Under the pieces are notes generated by a model. It did not search any database and was not told the origin of the DNA. It saw only the letters and a list, made by a program, of their open reading frames with translations. Shown here in pieces: positions 26,036 to 34,687 of a stretch of 39,828 nt of DNA (positions are counted from its first letter, which is position 1; each line of letters opens with the position of its first letter). Origin of the DNA: Syntrophomonadaceae bacterium (lineage in GTDB: Bacteria; Bacillota; Syntrophomonadia; Syntrophomonadales; Syntrophomonadaceae); assembly GCA_014360155.1 (NCBI GenBank), contig JACIYB010000005.1, positions 1 through 39,828 of the forward strand, read 5' to 3'. The translations under genes and the position numbers were made by a program.

Positions 26036-27036
26036 ATTCCTCCAACTCCCATCTTTGAGTAAACGAATGAAGAGTATTGAAGACTTGGGAATTCCTGCAA
26101 AGTCTTCTGCAGCTCTGTCGAAGAGTAACAAATGAGAGGCAGTTTCATCTCTTCGGCGATTTCCTGCAAGCCTCTTTCACCGAATTTTGCTTCATGAGTC
26201 GCTAGAGCTGATAAGCCTTCTTTCCGCCGACCGGTTAAAAATAAAGCCGTGACAAGGGCTTCTTTTATTTCATCCCGGGATGCTCCTGCCTTGCAGCCGA
26301 TGCCTGCCACCAAGCTGGCAGGACAGAGAAACAGGCTGTTATCAGGACATTCAAAGTTGTTTCTGTTGGTTACGAAAACATAACAGCTTCCTTTAACAGC
26401 GGGTGTCATGGTTAGAGAGCCGGAAAAAAACTGAACTTCTACACTGTTCTGAAATTCATAAGGGAATTCCCATTCAGTATACAAAACTACTCTTTCTCCG
26501 GCTAAGATGGCTTTGTTAACAGTTTTTACCTTTTCACGGGGCAGAGGAAGCAAACCCCACTCTCTAGCCAGGAGATCGACAGCGGGTTTCCCCCAGACAT
26601 CGGTAGCGGTAGTGATTACGGGTGTTGCCTCGACCAGAGCAGCTGCCTGGCGCGCAAGGTTATTGGAGCCGCCCCAATGCCCGCCAATCAAGCTGACAGC
26701 AAAGCTGCCCTTTTCGTCAATCACAACAACTGCGGGATCAGTCCACTTGCTGGAAAGCAAAGGAGATATTACTCGCACCGCAATTCCTGCAGCCATAACC
26801 ATGATGAGCCCCTCATAAGCCCCCCAGGCTTTTTTAACTGCATCTCCAAGAGAGGCAGTTTCATTGATTCCTGGTGCAAAAACATCGGCAGCAGTCCCTT
26901 GTTTTTTCCAAGCATCGGCGATTCTGCAGGCGAGTGTAAAACCAGCGGGTGTGATGGATATAACAGCAATTTTTTCTACAGGCAACTTCCTGAGCCCCTT
27001 CCTTTTTGCTCCTGCTTTGCAGAACAAAAGCAACAT
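25897..27036 (-). CDS. cbiG: Cobalt-precorrin-5A hydrolase
   Basis: A 379-residue CbiG with the N-terminal segment VISITPAGFTLACRIADAW, the central GLIMVMAAGIAVRVISPLL and SLIGGHWGGSNNLAR, and the C-terminal CbiG_C domain starting LVAGIGCKAGASRDEI. It opens the delta-lactone of cobalt-precorrin-5A, releasing acetaldehyde. It lies 29 bases after cbiF, and its 3' end doubles as coding sequence for the start of cbiH. Confidence 0.94.
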   Translation of the reverse strand: MLLLFCKAGAKRKGLRKLPVEKIAVISITPAGFTLACRIADAWKKQGTAADVFAPGINETASLGDAVKKAWGAYEGLIMVMAAGIAVRVISPLLSSKWTDPAVVVIDEKGSFAVSLIGGHWGGSNNLARQAAALVEATPVITTATDVWGKPAVDLLAREWGLLPLPREKVKTVNKAILAGERVVLYTEWEFPYEFQNSVEVQFFSGSLTMTPAVKGSCYVFVTNRNNFECPDNSLFLCPASLVAGIGCKAGASRDEIKEALVTALFLTGRRKEGLSALATHEAKFGERGLQEIAEEMKLPLICYSSTELQKTLQEFPSLQYSSFVYSKMGVGGICEPAALASVPKGKIILPKTKVGKVTVALAEAGLLWSESDRVIRRI

Positions 27037-27065
27037 CTTTTAATTAGTAGACACCGTTTAATAAA

Positions 27066-27833
27066 CTAACTCCGGTAACCGTGACTGAAATCAGGGTCAT
27101 AAAGCTGTGAGGCCTTACCCTTTGTTCTTAAAAATTCTCCCACGAAAATCAAGGCAGTTCGCTCAATTCCTTTCCTCTTTACGCGTTCCTCAATATTACT
27201 CAGATTGCCGCTAACTACTTGACTATTTGGCCAGGAAGCACGTGCCACAACAGCAACCGGGGTATCTTCTGGAAGCTCTTCTTTTAGCTGATCAACTACT
27301 TGAGCTAATAAGTGGATGCTCAGGAAAATGCAGATTGTAGCTTGATGACGGGATAGTTCTTTTAGTGATTCTTTTTCTGGGACCGGTGTCCTGTTGCCCA
27401 AGCGCGTCAAAATAACTGTTTGTGAAACTTCGGGGACCGTCAGTTCCCTACCCAGAAGAGCAGCAGCAGCAAAAAGAGAGCTTACTCCAGGAACGATCTC
27501 ATAGGGAATTCCTGACTGTTCAAGGATATCCAATTGTTCTTGAAGGGCTCCGTAGAGAGAAGGATCGCCAGAGTGCAGGCGAACTACCAATTTTCCTGCT
27601 TGTACTCCTTCTTTTGTTATCCTTGTCATTTCATCAAGAGTAAGACCTGCGGTATCAATGCAGGAAACCCCTTTCCTGACTATTTGGAGAAGGGCAGTAT
27701 TTATCAATGACCCCGCATAAAGAACCAGATCCGCGTTTGCGAGTAACTGGCGGCCTTTAACTGTAATTAACTCGGGATCACCTGGCCCTGCACCCACGAA
27801 ATAGACAATACCCCGCTTTTTCGAATCAGTCAC
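27066..27833 (-). CDS. cbiF: Cobalt-precorrin-4 C11-methyltransferase
   Basis: A 255-residue SAM-dependent methyltransferase. IVYFVGAGPGDPELITVKG and DLVLYAGSLIN open the fold, RLHSGDPSLYGALQEQ is the SAM-binding loop, and the later VPGVSSLFAAAALLGRELTVPE and RASWPNSQV are CbiF/CobM marks. It lies three bases after cbiL, so coupling is likely. Confidence 0.94.
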   Translation of the reverse strand: MTDSKKRGIVYFVGAGPGDPELITVKGRQLLANADLVLYAGSLINTALLQIVRKGVSCIDTAGLTLDEMTRITKEGVQAGKLVVRLHSGDPSLYGALQEQLDILEQSGIPYEIVPGVSSLFAAAALLGRELTVPEVSQTVILTRLGNRTPVPEKESLKELSRHQATICIFLSIHLLAQVVDQLKEELPEDTPVAVVARASWPNSQVVSGNLSNIEERVKRKGIERTALIFVGEFLRTKGKASQLYDPDFSHGYRS

Positions 27834-27836
27834 GAA

Positions 27837-28613
27837 TTAATCCCCCTTTATTAAGTTTTTTTCACCTGTTTTTGCACCTCTTTTTACCGGTAATCGCACC
27901 ATGATCAGAGATAAATAGTCCTTGGGCAAATCTTCTTTTTTAGATAAGTTCTCTTTCCAAAATTGATCAGGAAAACCGCATCGACAAACAAAGGCACTGT
28001 CTTCAAGACGATCTAATTCGTCTAAGATGTCCAGGATTTTACTGAGTACTGAGGCAACTTTTAATAAAATCACACTGTCGAATGCAGAAAGAACCTGATA
28101 AAGAAAATCTTTGTTTTTGGTAGCAGGAACAATTGCCAAACTCTCTTCCCCAACAACAAGAGCCCGGTTCATCATGGAGGCTGCTGCACTAAAAGAGCTG
28201 ATTCCAGGAATGGTCTCTATTTCTAATTCCGGCCTGGTTTCTTTCAGTTCTTCCAAGAGATAAGAATAAGTGCTGTATAGAGTGCTGTCTCCGATTGTGA
28301 CAAAAGCTGCATTTAGTCCCTCATCTAGAACCCCGGCAACTGCCAGAACCGCTTCCTGCCATGCTTTTTTCAGCTTTGCCTGGTTGTCCGTCATAGGGAA
28401 AAACAGCTCACGGATCTCCTGCTCGGGGCGGAGAAAGGTCGCAATTATGCTGTGAGCTAAACCGGTATCCCGGAAATTGCTTCTGGGTACAAAAATCACC
28501 GGTATCTCCTGCAAAACCTGAACCGCTTTTAGGGTTAAAAGGTTTGGATTCCCTGGCCCTAATCCAATTCCGTAAAGTTTGCCTTTTTTTCGCACTTTAA
28601 AAACCTGCCTCAA
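27837..28613 (-). CDS. cbiL: Cobalt-precorrin-2 C20-methyltransferase
   Basis: A 258-residue CbiL: KGKLYGIGLGPGNPNLLTLKA, VIFVPRSNFRDTGLAHSI, the SAM loop FVTIGDSTLYSTYSYL and IPGISSFSAAASMMNRAL. It adds the C20 methyl group right after cobalt insertion. It starts 47 bases after cbiET. Confidence 0.94.
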   Translation of the reverse strand: MRQVFKVRKKGKLYGIGLGPGNPNLLTLKAVQVLQEIPVIFVPRSNFRDTGLAHSIIATFLRPEQEIRELFFPMTDNQAKLKKAWQEAVLAVAGVLDEGLNAAFVTIGDSTLYSTYSYLLEELKETRPELEIETIPGISSFSAAASMMNRALVVGEESLAIVPATKNKDFLYQVLSAFDSVILLKVASVLSKILDILDELDRLEDSAFVCRCGFPDQFWKENLSKKEDLPKDYLSLIMVRLPVKRGAKTGEKNLIKGD

Positions 28614-28660
28614 TATTTTGATAAAATTTTAATTTTACAGCAATATCGATTATTTTCAGC

Positions 28661-29965
28661 TCAAATTCGAGTAGCGCTCAAAATGAAAACCGGGTTTTCC
28701 CCCCGCCAGTAGCGAGCTCTTTTTTTCTGATTCATACGTGCCAGTTGCATAAGAATAAAATCTTGTTCTCTCCAACCGTCTTCTTGGAGTATCTGCCAGG
28801 CAGTATTGAATGTCTCGGGAGTAACTGCAGTCATTACTAGACGCCCCTTCGGTTTTAGCCAAGAATGGGCAGCCTCTAAAATTTCTTTCAGCCTTCCGCC
28901 GCTTCCGCCAATTAATACACAGTCTGCCGCAGGCAAACCCTGACAAGCCTCGGGGGCTTCTCCCTCAGTGAGAGAAACATTTGTAATGTGAAAATGTTCC
29001 AGATTGGCGCGTGCTAGATTTACAGCCTGGGGATTTTTTTCAAAGGCAAATACCCTGCCGGGGGCAATAAGACGAGCGGCCTCGACCGTCCATGAACCGC
29101 TGCCGGCTCCAATTTCGCACACAACCGTCCCCTTCCTCAAGCGGGCTTTGCAAAGTGTAAGCGCCCGGACTTCTTCCTTTGACATGGCAAGATCACCGCG
29201 GAGGAACAGTTTATCCGGAAGCCCCGGGGTTAACAAATCGGCCCAATTCGCTATTTCCCTCCCCTGGTCTTGCTTTCGCTTGGCCTGGGTATCTTCCTCT
29301 TCGCTTTCAACATAACAGTTTGGCTCAGGAAGGGATTTAAGCAAGAAAACAATGCTGTTGGCTCTGTCTTTAATCTGCGCTCCCTCTGAGAGTGTCGTGG
29401 AGGTTATCTGCTCTTCAGGCAGCCCCAGGTCAGTTAAAATCCAGACATGCTTAAAGTCTTTTCTTTTTTCGAGAAAATAGCTGCATACGGCAGAGGGAGG
29501 AAAACGTCTTTCTGTTAGGACGGCGACTTTATGGTGATCACCAACTGCTTCCAGTTCTTCCATGCTGCGGCCGTGTAAGCTGACGTGCAAAAACCCTTCC
29601 CAAGTTATACCCAGCTTGGCGCAGGCCAGTTGAAGAAAACTGATGCCGGGAATAATTATCAGATTTTTTTTGCCGAAACGGTTTTTTAAACGGGGAAGCA
29701 AGCTGAAATATCCTGGATCACCAGAGAGAAGCACTGCCACACGCTTATTTTTTCTGGTTGCTTCTTCGATAAAATCCAGAACTTCTTCTAGATTGCTGTT
29801 AATCCGACAGCAGTCCTTGCCTGTAGAAGCAAAAAGCTGTAATGCCTGTGCTCCCCCGACTATGACATCAGCCTGCAGAACAGCTTTTTTCGCCGCGGGA
29901 AGAAGATAATCTTCACTGCCAGGGCCCAATCCAACCACAGTTATAGGATAAGACAAGCCGACCAT
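28661..29965 (-). CDS. cbiET: CbiE-CbiT fusion: cobalt-precorrin C5- and C15-methyltransferase/decarboxylase
   Basis: A 434-residue fusion like CobL. Residues 1-205 are CbiE (ITVVGLGPGSEDYLLPAA, LLSGDPGYFSLL), the C5 methyltransferase. Residues 235-430 are CbiT, a Rossmann methyltransferase with VVCEIGAGSGSWTVEAA and DCVLIGGSGGRL, which methylates C15 and decarboxylates the C12 acetate. The linker at 205-235 is charged. The downstream gene cbiL begins 47 bases later. Confidence 0.94.
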   Translation of the reverse strand: MVGLSYPITVVGLGPGSEDYLLPAAKKAVLQADVIVGGAQALQLFASTGKDCCRINSNLEEVLDFIEEATRKNKRVAVLLSGDPGYFSLLPRLKNRFGKKNLIIIPGISFLQLACAKLGITWEGFLHVSLHGRSMEELEAVGDHHKVAVLTERRFPPSAVCSYFLEKRKDFKHVWILTDLGLPEEQITSTTLSEGAQIKDRANSIVFLLKSLPEPNCYVESEEEDTQAKRKQDQGREIANWADLLTPGLPDKLFLRGDLAMSKEEVRALTLCKARLRKGTVVCEIGAGSGSWTVEAARLIAPGRVFAFEKNPQAVNLARANLEHFHITNVSLTEGEAPEACQGLPAADCVLIGGSGGRLKEILEAAHSWLKPKGRLVMTAVTPETFNTAWQILQEDGWREQDFILMQLARMNQKKRARYWRGENPVFILSATRI

Positions 29966-29977
29966 CTCCCTGAAAAA

Positions 29978-31129
29978 TTATTTGCCTCTTTTTTTCTCTT
30001 GCTGATTTAGCAAATCATAATTTCCCCAGCCTGTTTCCTTCAGAATCTCAATAGCGACATCATCCCAGCCCAAAATTTTTCTATTAACAGACAGGAGAAA
30101 AGTGCCTACCTTTAAATTCCCGCGAGTAAAAGTAACAGCACGTTGGCTGGTTCTCACTGCCAAGTCCCTCCAAACTTCTTGCAGCCCTGCTTCCTGCAGT
30201 ATTCTCTCCATTTCTTTAGCAGTGGGAGAATCGAGGATTTTTTGGACCAAAGCAGAATTTGCATTCCGTACTGCTGCAAGAGCTGCTACAACTTCAGTTC
30301 TCCCGTCGCTTACCCTGTTATGAGTGTGAAAACAACCTGCAGCAATCTTCGCTATTTTCCCTACATGCCCGAAGAGGATAACACGGTGGAATCCTAAAGC
30401 TGTGCATTTTTCTAACATAAAACCAACAAAATTGCTCATCTGAATTACAGCATCTTCTGGAGCACCTAGTAAATCTATAGCAGCCTTTTTCCCCTTTCGC
30501 CCCGGTGTAAGGACAATTGCAGCATGGTTAAGCGCCTGGGCGATTCTCAGCTGGGGGATAAGCGCCTCCTTAAAGGCTTCCTGAGAGACCGGCTCTACAA
30601 TTCCGGTTGTTCCTAAAATAGAAATACCGCCAATGATTCCCAGCTGAGGATTCATCGTCTTTTGCGCGAGTTTTTCTCCTTCTGGGACACTAATAGTTAT
30701 TTCCATTCCCTTTCCTGGAGGTAAAACCGCAGCTACATTATCTTTGATCATCCGGGTGGGTACAGGGTTGATAGCCGGTTCTCCTGGAGGTATAGGCAGC
30801 CCCGGTTTGGTTGCGATTCCGACTCCTGATCCTCCTCGTACGGTAATTTCTTTCGGGCAGAAGCGTACAGTTGCGTAAATACACGCGCCATTAGTAACAT
30901 CCGGGTCATCGCCGGCATCTTTAATTACCCAGGCAGTCGCGTAGTTATCTTTTTTGGTCCATCCTGCCACGGGCAATTCCTTGACCTCACCGCTGGGCAG
31001 GACCGTTTCAACAGATCTGATTTCCCGCCCCTGCAATATCAGGGCTGCTGCCCGGGCAGCAGCTGCGGCACACGTCCCGGTTGTATAACCCCTGCGTAAA
31101 GCGGTTTCTAAAATAAAACCATTTTGCAT
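29978..31129 (-). CDS. cbiD: Cobalt-precorrin-5B C1-methyltransferase
   Basis: A CbiD of about 383 residues and first gene of the B12 operon. The family start RRGYTTGTCAAAAARAA follows MQNGFILETAL. I choose the ATG at 31129, although the frame is open to a TTG at 31210, because the extra stretch is low-complexity (TFFFGGLY), lies on the riboswitch terminator side, and is not part of the family. Also visible are VPTRMIKDNV, IIGGISILGTTGIVEP, and VILFGHVGKIAKIAAG. It is preceded by a cobalamin riboswitch. Confidence 0.93.
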   Translation of the reverse strand: MQNGFILETALRRGYTTGTCAAAAARAAALILQGREIRSVETVLPSGEVKELPVAGWTKKDNYATAWVIKDAGDDPDVTNGACIYATVRFCPKEITVRGGSGVGIATKPGLPIPPGEPAINPVPTRMIKDNVAAVLPPGKGMEITISVPEGEKLAQKTMNPQLGIIGGISILGTTGIVEPVSQEAFKEALIPQLRIAQALNHAAIVLTPGRKGKKAAIDLLGAPEDAVIQMSNFVGFMLEKCTALGFHRVILFGHVGKIAKIAAGCFHTHNRVSDGRTEVVAALAAVRNANSALVQKILDSPTAKEMERILQEAGLQEVWRDLAVRTSQRAVTFTRGNLKVGTFLLSVNRKILGWDDVAIEILKETGWGNYDLLNQQEKKRGK

Positions 31130-31220
31130 CAAAAACCACCACCCTGAAGCAGTGCTTTTCTTAATTCTATATAAACCACCAAAAAAAAAGGTAAGGAGAG
31201 GACGCTCCAAATCCAGTGAT

Positions 31221-31257
31221 TAAAAAAATAAAAATCCCAGCCTACGAGAGACTGGGA
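31221..31257 (-). terminator. Rho-independent terminator in the B12 leader
   Basis: On the minus strand TCCCAGTC, loop TCTCGTA, GGCTGGGA, then ATTTTTATTTTTTT. It lies between the cobalamin riboswitch and cbiD, where it would stop transcription when B12 is bound. Confidence 0.85.
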
Positions 31258-31365
31258 AACAACTGTGCTGGAATTTATATAAAATATAGTAAAATATAGT
31301 AAATATATTAAATATACAATACGAGCGCAAGAACACCTCCCTATCTCACGTAGATCAACGGTGTC

Positions 31366-31545
31366 TGTTAAACAGGCAGGTTTCCTGGCTTGGATTCATC
31401 TCTGCCTTACGCCTTCCCATCCAGCACTCATTTATGCTGACGAAAGTGGCATTTATGTAAGGCAAATCCCCCTTACAGTGGCGGGACCGCACCGGACTTG
31501 CACCGGATTTCCCTTTTAAGCCTTTTGAGGCCACCTGTTAGTATT
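31366..31545 (-). promoter_or_regulatory. Cobalamin (B12) riboswitch
   Basis: The minus strand holds the B12-box GCCACTG (plus-strand CAGTGGC at 31476-31482), preceded by CCGGTGCAAGTCCGGTGCGG and followed by AAGGGGGA, then the peripheral stems and the closing CCAGGAAACCTGCC. These are the class-I cobalamin riboswitch landmarks in order. Between it and the terminator a further hairpin (ACACC to GGTGT, about 31332-31366) may be the switching element. It controls the operon that begins with cbiD. Confidence 0.93.
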
Positions 31546-31761
31546 ATTTATTTTTGACCTTTTTAAGAGAGTTCTTTTTTTATACTGAATATCCTTCTTA
31601 TTTTTAGAAATTTATTTAAATAATTTTATACCTGGAAATATTCTTGACAAAAGATCCAATTATAAAGTGTATAAGTGTATAATTGTAGATATATAAAATG
31701 AGAGGGAAACATCTTTGGACAGAGATATAGTACTGGAAAAAAACACCTTCAGCCTGTTGCC

Positions 31762-32238
31762 ATGGCTTCTCTATCGTCTCTGGCTGGTGCACTCTCCGAC
31801 AGGATAGAACCGCGAATAGTTGCCTCTTTTGGAATGGGCTTGACTGGGTTAGGGCTGTTTATGTTTATATTCCTGACCCCTGCCACTTCGCTCTGGCTTA
31901 TAATTGCCAATCTTGTTTTTATTGGGGCTGGACTGTCATTTTTCGCTTCACCTAACAATAATGCCATTATGAGTTCAGTCAAACCCAGGTTTTATGGAAT
32001 AGCTTCTTCCTCCATATCTACCATGCGCCTCGTAGGTCAGTCTACCAGCATGGCAATTGCAGGCCTGCTCATAAGTCATTATATGGGCACTTCTGCTTTA
32101 ACTTCCTCTTCAGCAGGCATGCTGGCAGAGGTTGCGCATACAGCTTTTGTCATATATGCCCTGCTGTGTTTAACAGGGATATTCGCCTCTCTTAAACGAG
32201 GGAGCATGAATACAGAAACAACAGCAGGGGGAATATGA
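31762..32238 (+). pseudogene. MFS drug-transporter (EmrB/QacA-like), C-terminal remnant
   Basis: The frame encodes only the last third of a 14-helix MFS exporter: SLAGALSDRIEPRIVASFGMGLTG, LVFIGAGLSFFASPNNNAIMSSV, RLVGQSTSMAIAGLLIS and the final helix. The first ~300 residues are absent. A promoter-like TTGACA (31644-31649), an AGAGGG ribosome site and a TTG start at 31715 lie just upstream, but they open a different short frame (DRDIVLEKNTFSLL) that stops after about 30 codons. The likely cause is a deletion joining the 5' end of another gene to the 3' end of the transporter at about base 31740. Confidence 0.75.
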
Positions 32239-32246
32239 TTAGGACT

Positions 32247-33599
32247 TCAAACATCTATGTCTCCATTCTGTGATATTTTGAAAAGCTGCCTGGCAACCAG
32301 CAACAGGTCTGCAGCTGAATTAGTCCTTAATTGTCTAACATCCAAATCATTTATCCGTATCCGGTCAAGCGCGTCCGCATCTTTGAAAATATTGAAAAGC
32401 TTCCAGGCTTCATTTTTACTCGCGAGATTATATTTATCAAGATTGCTGCGCGCTATTTTATCATCGATACAGTGATTTTCTATTATGAACTTCACAATTT
32501 CCTGATCCTCTTTATGATTAAAATCCAGCAGGCCTCCTTCGGATGCTTTTTGATAACTCTTGAATCCATGCTGGAAATCGAGGTTGTCGTCAGTTCTTCC
32601 TATATCGTGATAGAGGGCTGCCTCACCTAATATTTTGGTGCTTCGTTCATCGAGGTTCTCTTTACCCGCCAGGACAAGCGTTAAAAACAAGACTCTCTTG
32701 GTATGCTTTAACCCGTGGGTGCCCTTTGGCCTGAAAAAAAACTCTTCTTTTAGTTTGCTCGCATAACGATAGTATAGATCAATAATTCCTCTGTTTTTTA
32801 GGTGCGGCCTAAGTTCTTTCAGGCTGACCAGGTTTACCTGTTTGACCTGCTGCAAAGCAGAAGGAAAAACTATTATTTCTTTTTCATTTTTTCTTTTTAT
32901 GTAAGCAACAACATCTTCACTGCGAACCTTGGCCTGGTAAACTTTACCTTCCAAATCAAAATAAGTGGCATACATTATTGCGGTATTTATGTCCAAACTC
33001 CATGAATGTTCACAAGCAGCAGGGGTCGACTTCAACCCGTGTCCTCGGTAGATCTCTATAAAGCCGTTCTTGTCAGCACCCGGGATTTCAAAGGGGGCCG
33101 TTCTGTACTTCAGGATTCTCCGGATGTATTCTTCAGGGAAATAATCGAGCCTTAAGCCGCAGCGCGAATAAACATACCAGAACGTGTCGTACTTTTTGTT
33201 GCAAGGGATCAAAGGGAAAAGCTTTTGATAAGCATGAAAAGCTATCCTGGGGTCGACCAGGTAAAAAAATAATTTAAAATCCCTGTTGCCGATGCAATCG
33301 CGCAGGCGTTTTTCTTCTAGGTCAATTAAATCAGCAATGCGGCAGGTTTCCAAGCATTCTCTGGTGAAAGCGGGTATATCGATTAGAGTTAAATCCCTGT
33401 AATAGCAGAACCAGGCAAAGGGATTATCTCTTTTGAAATAAAAATCAGATATATCTTTTCCTATAGAGTCAAGATATTCTTTGGCCCCTTTGAAGTCGAA
33501 TTTGTTTGGAAATTTATTCACATGCCCCAATTCTGCAATGGGAATTAAGCTGTCTACAAAAAAGAGTTTTTCGTGCATCAATGTCCTATCTGTCCCCAA
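32247..33599 (-). CDS. Protein with ADP-ribosyltransferase-like and HD phosphohydrolase domains
   Basis: A 450-residue protein. Residues 1-170 are unrecognised and mostly helical. Residues 180-260 look like an R-S-E-type ADP-ribosyltransferase fold: Arg185 in EIYRGHG, Ser199 and Ser201 in HSWSLDINTAIMYA, a beta-strand GKVYQAKV, and Glu239/Glu241 in NEKEIIVFP. Residues 290-415 are an HD domain: His295 and His299 (GTHGLKHTKRV), His331-Asp332 (YHDIGRTDD), His344, His376 and Asp407/Asp409 (KDADALDR). The HD call is strong; the ART call rests on motif order. Together they suggest an enzyme that modifies something with ADP-ribose or binds NAD-like ligands and cleaves a phosphoester. A second start, MHEKLFF at residue 8, is possible. 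It is convergent with the MFS remnant. Confidence 0.8.
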   Translation of the reverse strand: MGTDRTLMHEKLFFVDSLIPIAELGHVNKFPNKFDFKGAKEYLDSIGKDISDFYFKRDNPFAWFCYYRDLTLIDIPAFTRECLETCRIADLIDLEEKRLRDCIGNRDFKLFFYLVDPRIAFHAYQKLFPLIPCNKKYDTFWYVYSRCGLRLDYFPEEYIRRILKYRTAPFEIPGADKNGFIEIYRGHGLKSTPAACEHSWSLDINTAIMYATYFDLEGKVYQAKVRSEDVVAYIKRKNEKEIIVFPSALQQVKQVNLVSLKELRPHLKNRGIIDLYYRYASKLKEEFFFRPKGTHGLKHTKRVLFLTLVLAGKENLDERSTKILGEAALYHDIGRTDDNLDFQHGFKSYQKASEGGLLDFNHKEDQEIVKFIIENHCIDDKIARSNLDKYNLASKNEAWKLFNIFKDADALDRIRINDLDVRQLRTNSAADLLLVARQLFKISQNGDIDV

Positions 33600-33652
33600 A
33601 AAAGTTTCCTTTTTAAGATAAAGCTTTCATGGCAAATAATATGCTCCTTTCC

Positions 33653-34138
33653 TTATATTATAAACTTTGGCGGCAGGGGTTGGCTACCGGTTGCAATGAT
33701 TATTTGATCGATTGTCTGGAGGCCTTGGGTTACCAACAGCTTAGATGTCCCGTGAGCCACAATTTTACCTTTCTGATCAGCAGCTACGGCTTCAGCCAGG
33801 CAAATGGTCCGGCCCATTTTTATCCGGCTGCCCCTGCTTATCAGTTTGCCCCCTTTAACGGGAGCCAGGCAGCTGACCTGCAAATCCAGCGTAATCAGTC
33901 CCAGGTTTTCATTCAACTCACAGTATGCGGCCCAGTAAGCAGCGGTGTCAATTATTGAAGTATAAACTCCTCCATGAACCCCTTCAAATGGATTAAGATG
34001 TTTTTTGCCTATATCGATTTCGACAGTGGAATATCCTACCCCCAAATCCTTGACAACCATGGAAAGGAGCTTAAAATAAGGCGCTTGGTTGATCAGGTCA
34101 ATTACTGCTTTCACATGTTCTGGATTAAGCTCCCTCAT
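33653..34138 (-). CDS. PaaI-type hotdog thioesterase
   Basis: A hotdog-fold protein of 161 residues from the ATG at 34138, which has a GGGGAGGGGAGAGG site directly ahead; the longer frame to 34318 overlaps the neighbouring flavin-binding gene and is not used. NPFEGVHGGVYTSIIDTAAYWAA holds the catalytic-region HGG motif of PaaI/YdiI-type acyl-CoA thioesterases. The substrate is unknown. It may be the last gene of the padR-moxR-coxE-split-barrel cluster, since it starts 57 bases after the split-barrel stop. Confidence 0.82.
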   Translation of the reverse strand: MRELNPEHVKAVIDLINQAPYFKLLSMVVKDLGVGYSTVEIDIGKKHLNPFEGVHGGVYTSIIDTAAYWAAYCELNENLGLITLDLQVSCLAPVKGGKLISRGSRIKMGRTICLAEAVAADQKGKIVAHGTSKLLVTQGLQTIDQIIIATGSQPLPPKFII

Positions 34139-34194
34139 CCTCTCCCCTCCCCTATAACCGGTGGGAAAACAAAACTTCTGCTCTCTATAATAAT

Positions 34195-34668
34195 TTATAA
34201 ATCCGAGACATCCTCCAAACTGTAGCTGCGCAGTTCTCCCAACAGCTTTACAGCAAATTCTTTCCACCGGGGTGAACGGAATGTAATCTGTATTCCTTCC
34301 TTTACTTCGACGTCGCATGCCACATCACTCTTTACAGTATTGATTTCTAAAAGCAATATGCCCATATGTTCGCTGTTTTGCATCTGTTCCCTAAACACGC
34401 GGGCACTGGCCTGAACGGTGAAGGCCATATCGCCTGCACCTACAAAAGTTAGAGCTATTTTCCCCCTTTCCTGCGCGTTTTTGAAAGTGCGGGAGCGATT
34501 TTGCGCTGCCATTAGCATAAACTTGTCGTTTAAGGCATAAAACATGGACATTGGAGCCCCGCGGGGGGTCCCATCCTCATCAACCGTGGAAACAATACCG
34601 GTCATGGTCTTACCTTGGAAAAAAGTGCAGATATTTTCTGGCAGCCTATCTCCCAAAAACTTACCCAT
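34195..34668 (-). CDS. Pyridoxamine 5'-phosphate oxidase-like flavin split-barrel protein
   Basis: A 157-residue split-barrel protein: TMTGIVSTVDEDGTPRGAPMSMFYAL, LMAAQNRSRTFKNAQERGKIALTFV. This fold binds FMN or F420 and the family includes oxidases and reductases of uncertain substrate. It lacks the residues that would make it a true PdxH. A GAGAGGAGG site precedes the ATG. It lies 19 bases after the CoxE-type gene. Confidence 0.82.
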   Translation of the reverse strand: MGKFLGDRLPENICTFFQGKTMTGIVSTVDEDGTPRGAPMSMFYALNDKFMLMAAQNRSRTFKNAQERGKIALTFVGAGDMAFTVQASARVFREQMQNSEHMGILLLEINTVKSDVACDVEVKEGIQITFRSPRWKEFAVKLLGELRSYSLEDVSDL

Positions 34669-34687
34669 AATTGTTCCTCCTCTCTTT

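Noticed and set aside
26036-26131. N-terminal extension of CbiH to base 26131
   Set aside because: The extra codons are the other-frame reading of CbiG and do not resemble any methylase sequence; the ATG at 26035 has a ribosome site.
31130-31210. N-terminal extension of CbiD to TTG 31210
   Set aside because: The stretch is low-complexity, is partly leader RNA next to the terminator, and is absent from the family.
34139-34318. N-terminal extension of the thioesterase to 34318
   Set aside because: It would overlap the flavin split-barrel gene by 124 bases; a strong ribosome site supports the ATG at 34138.
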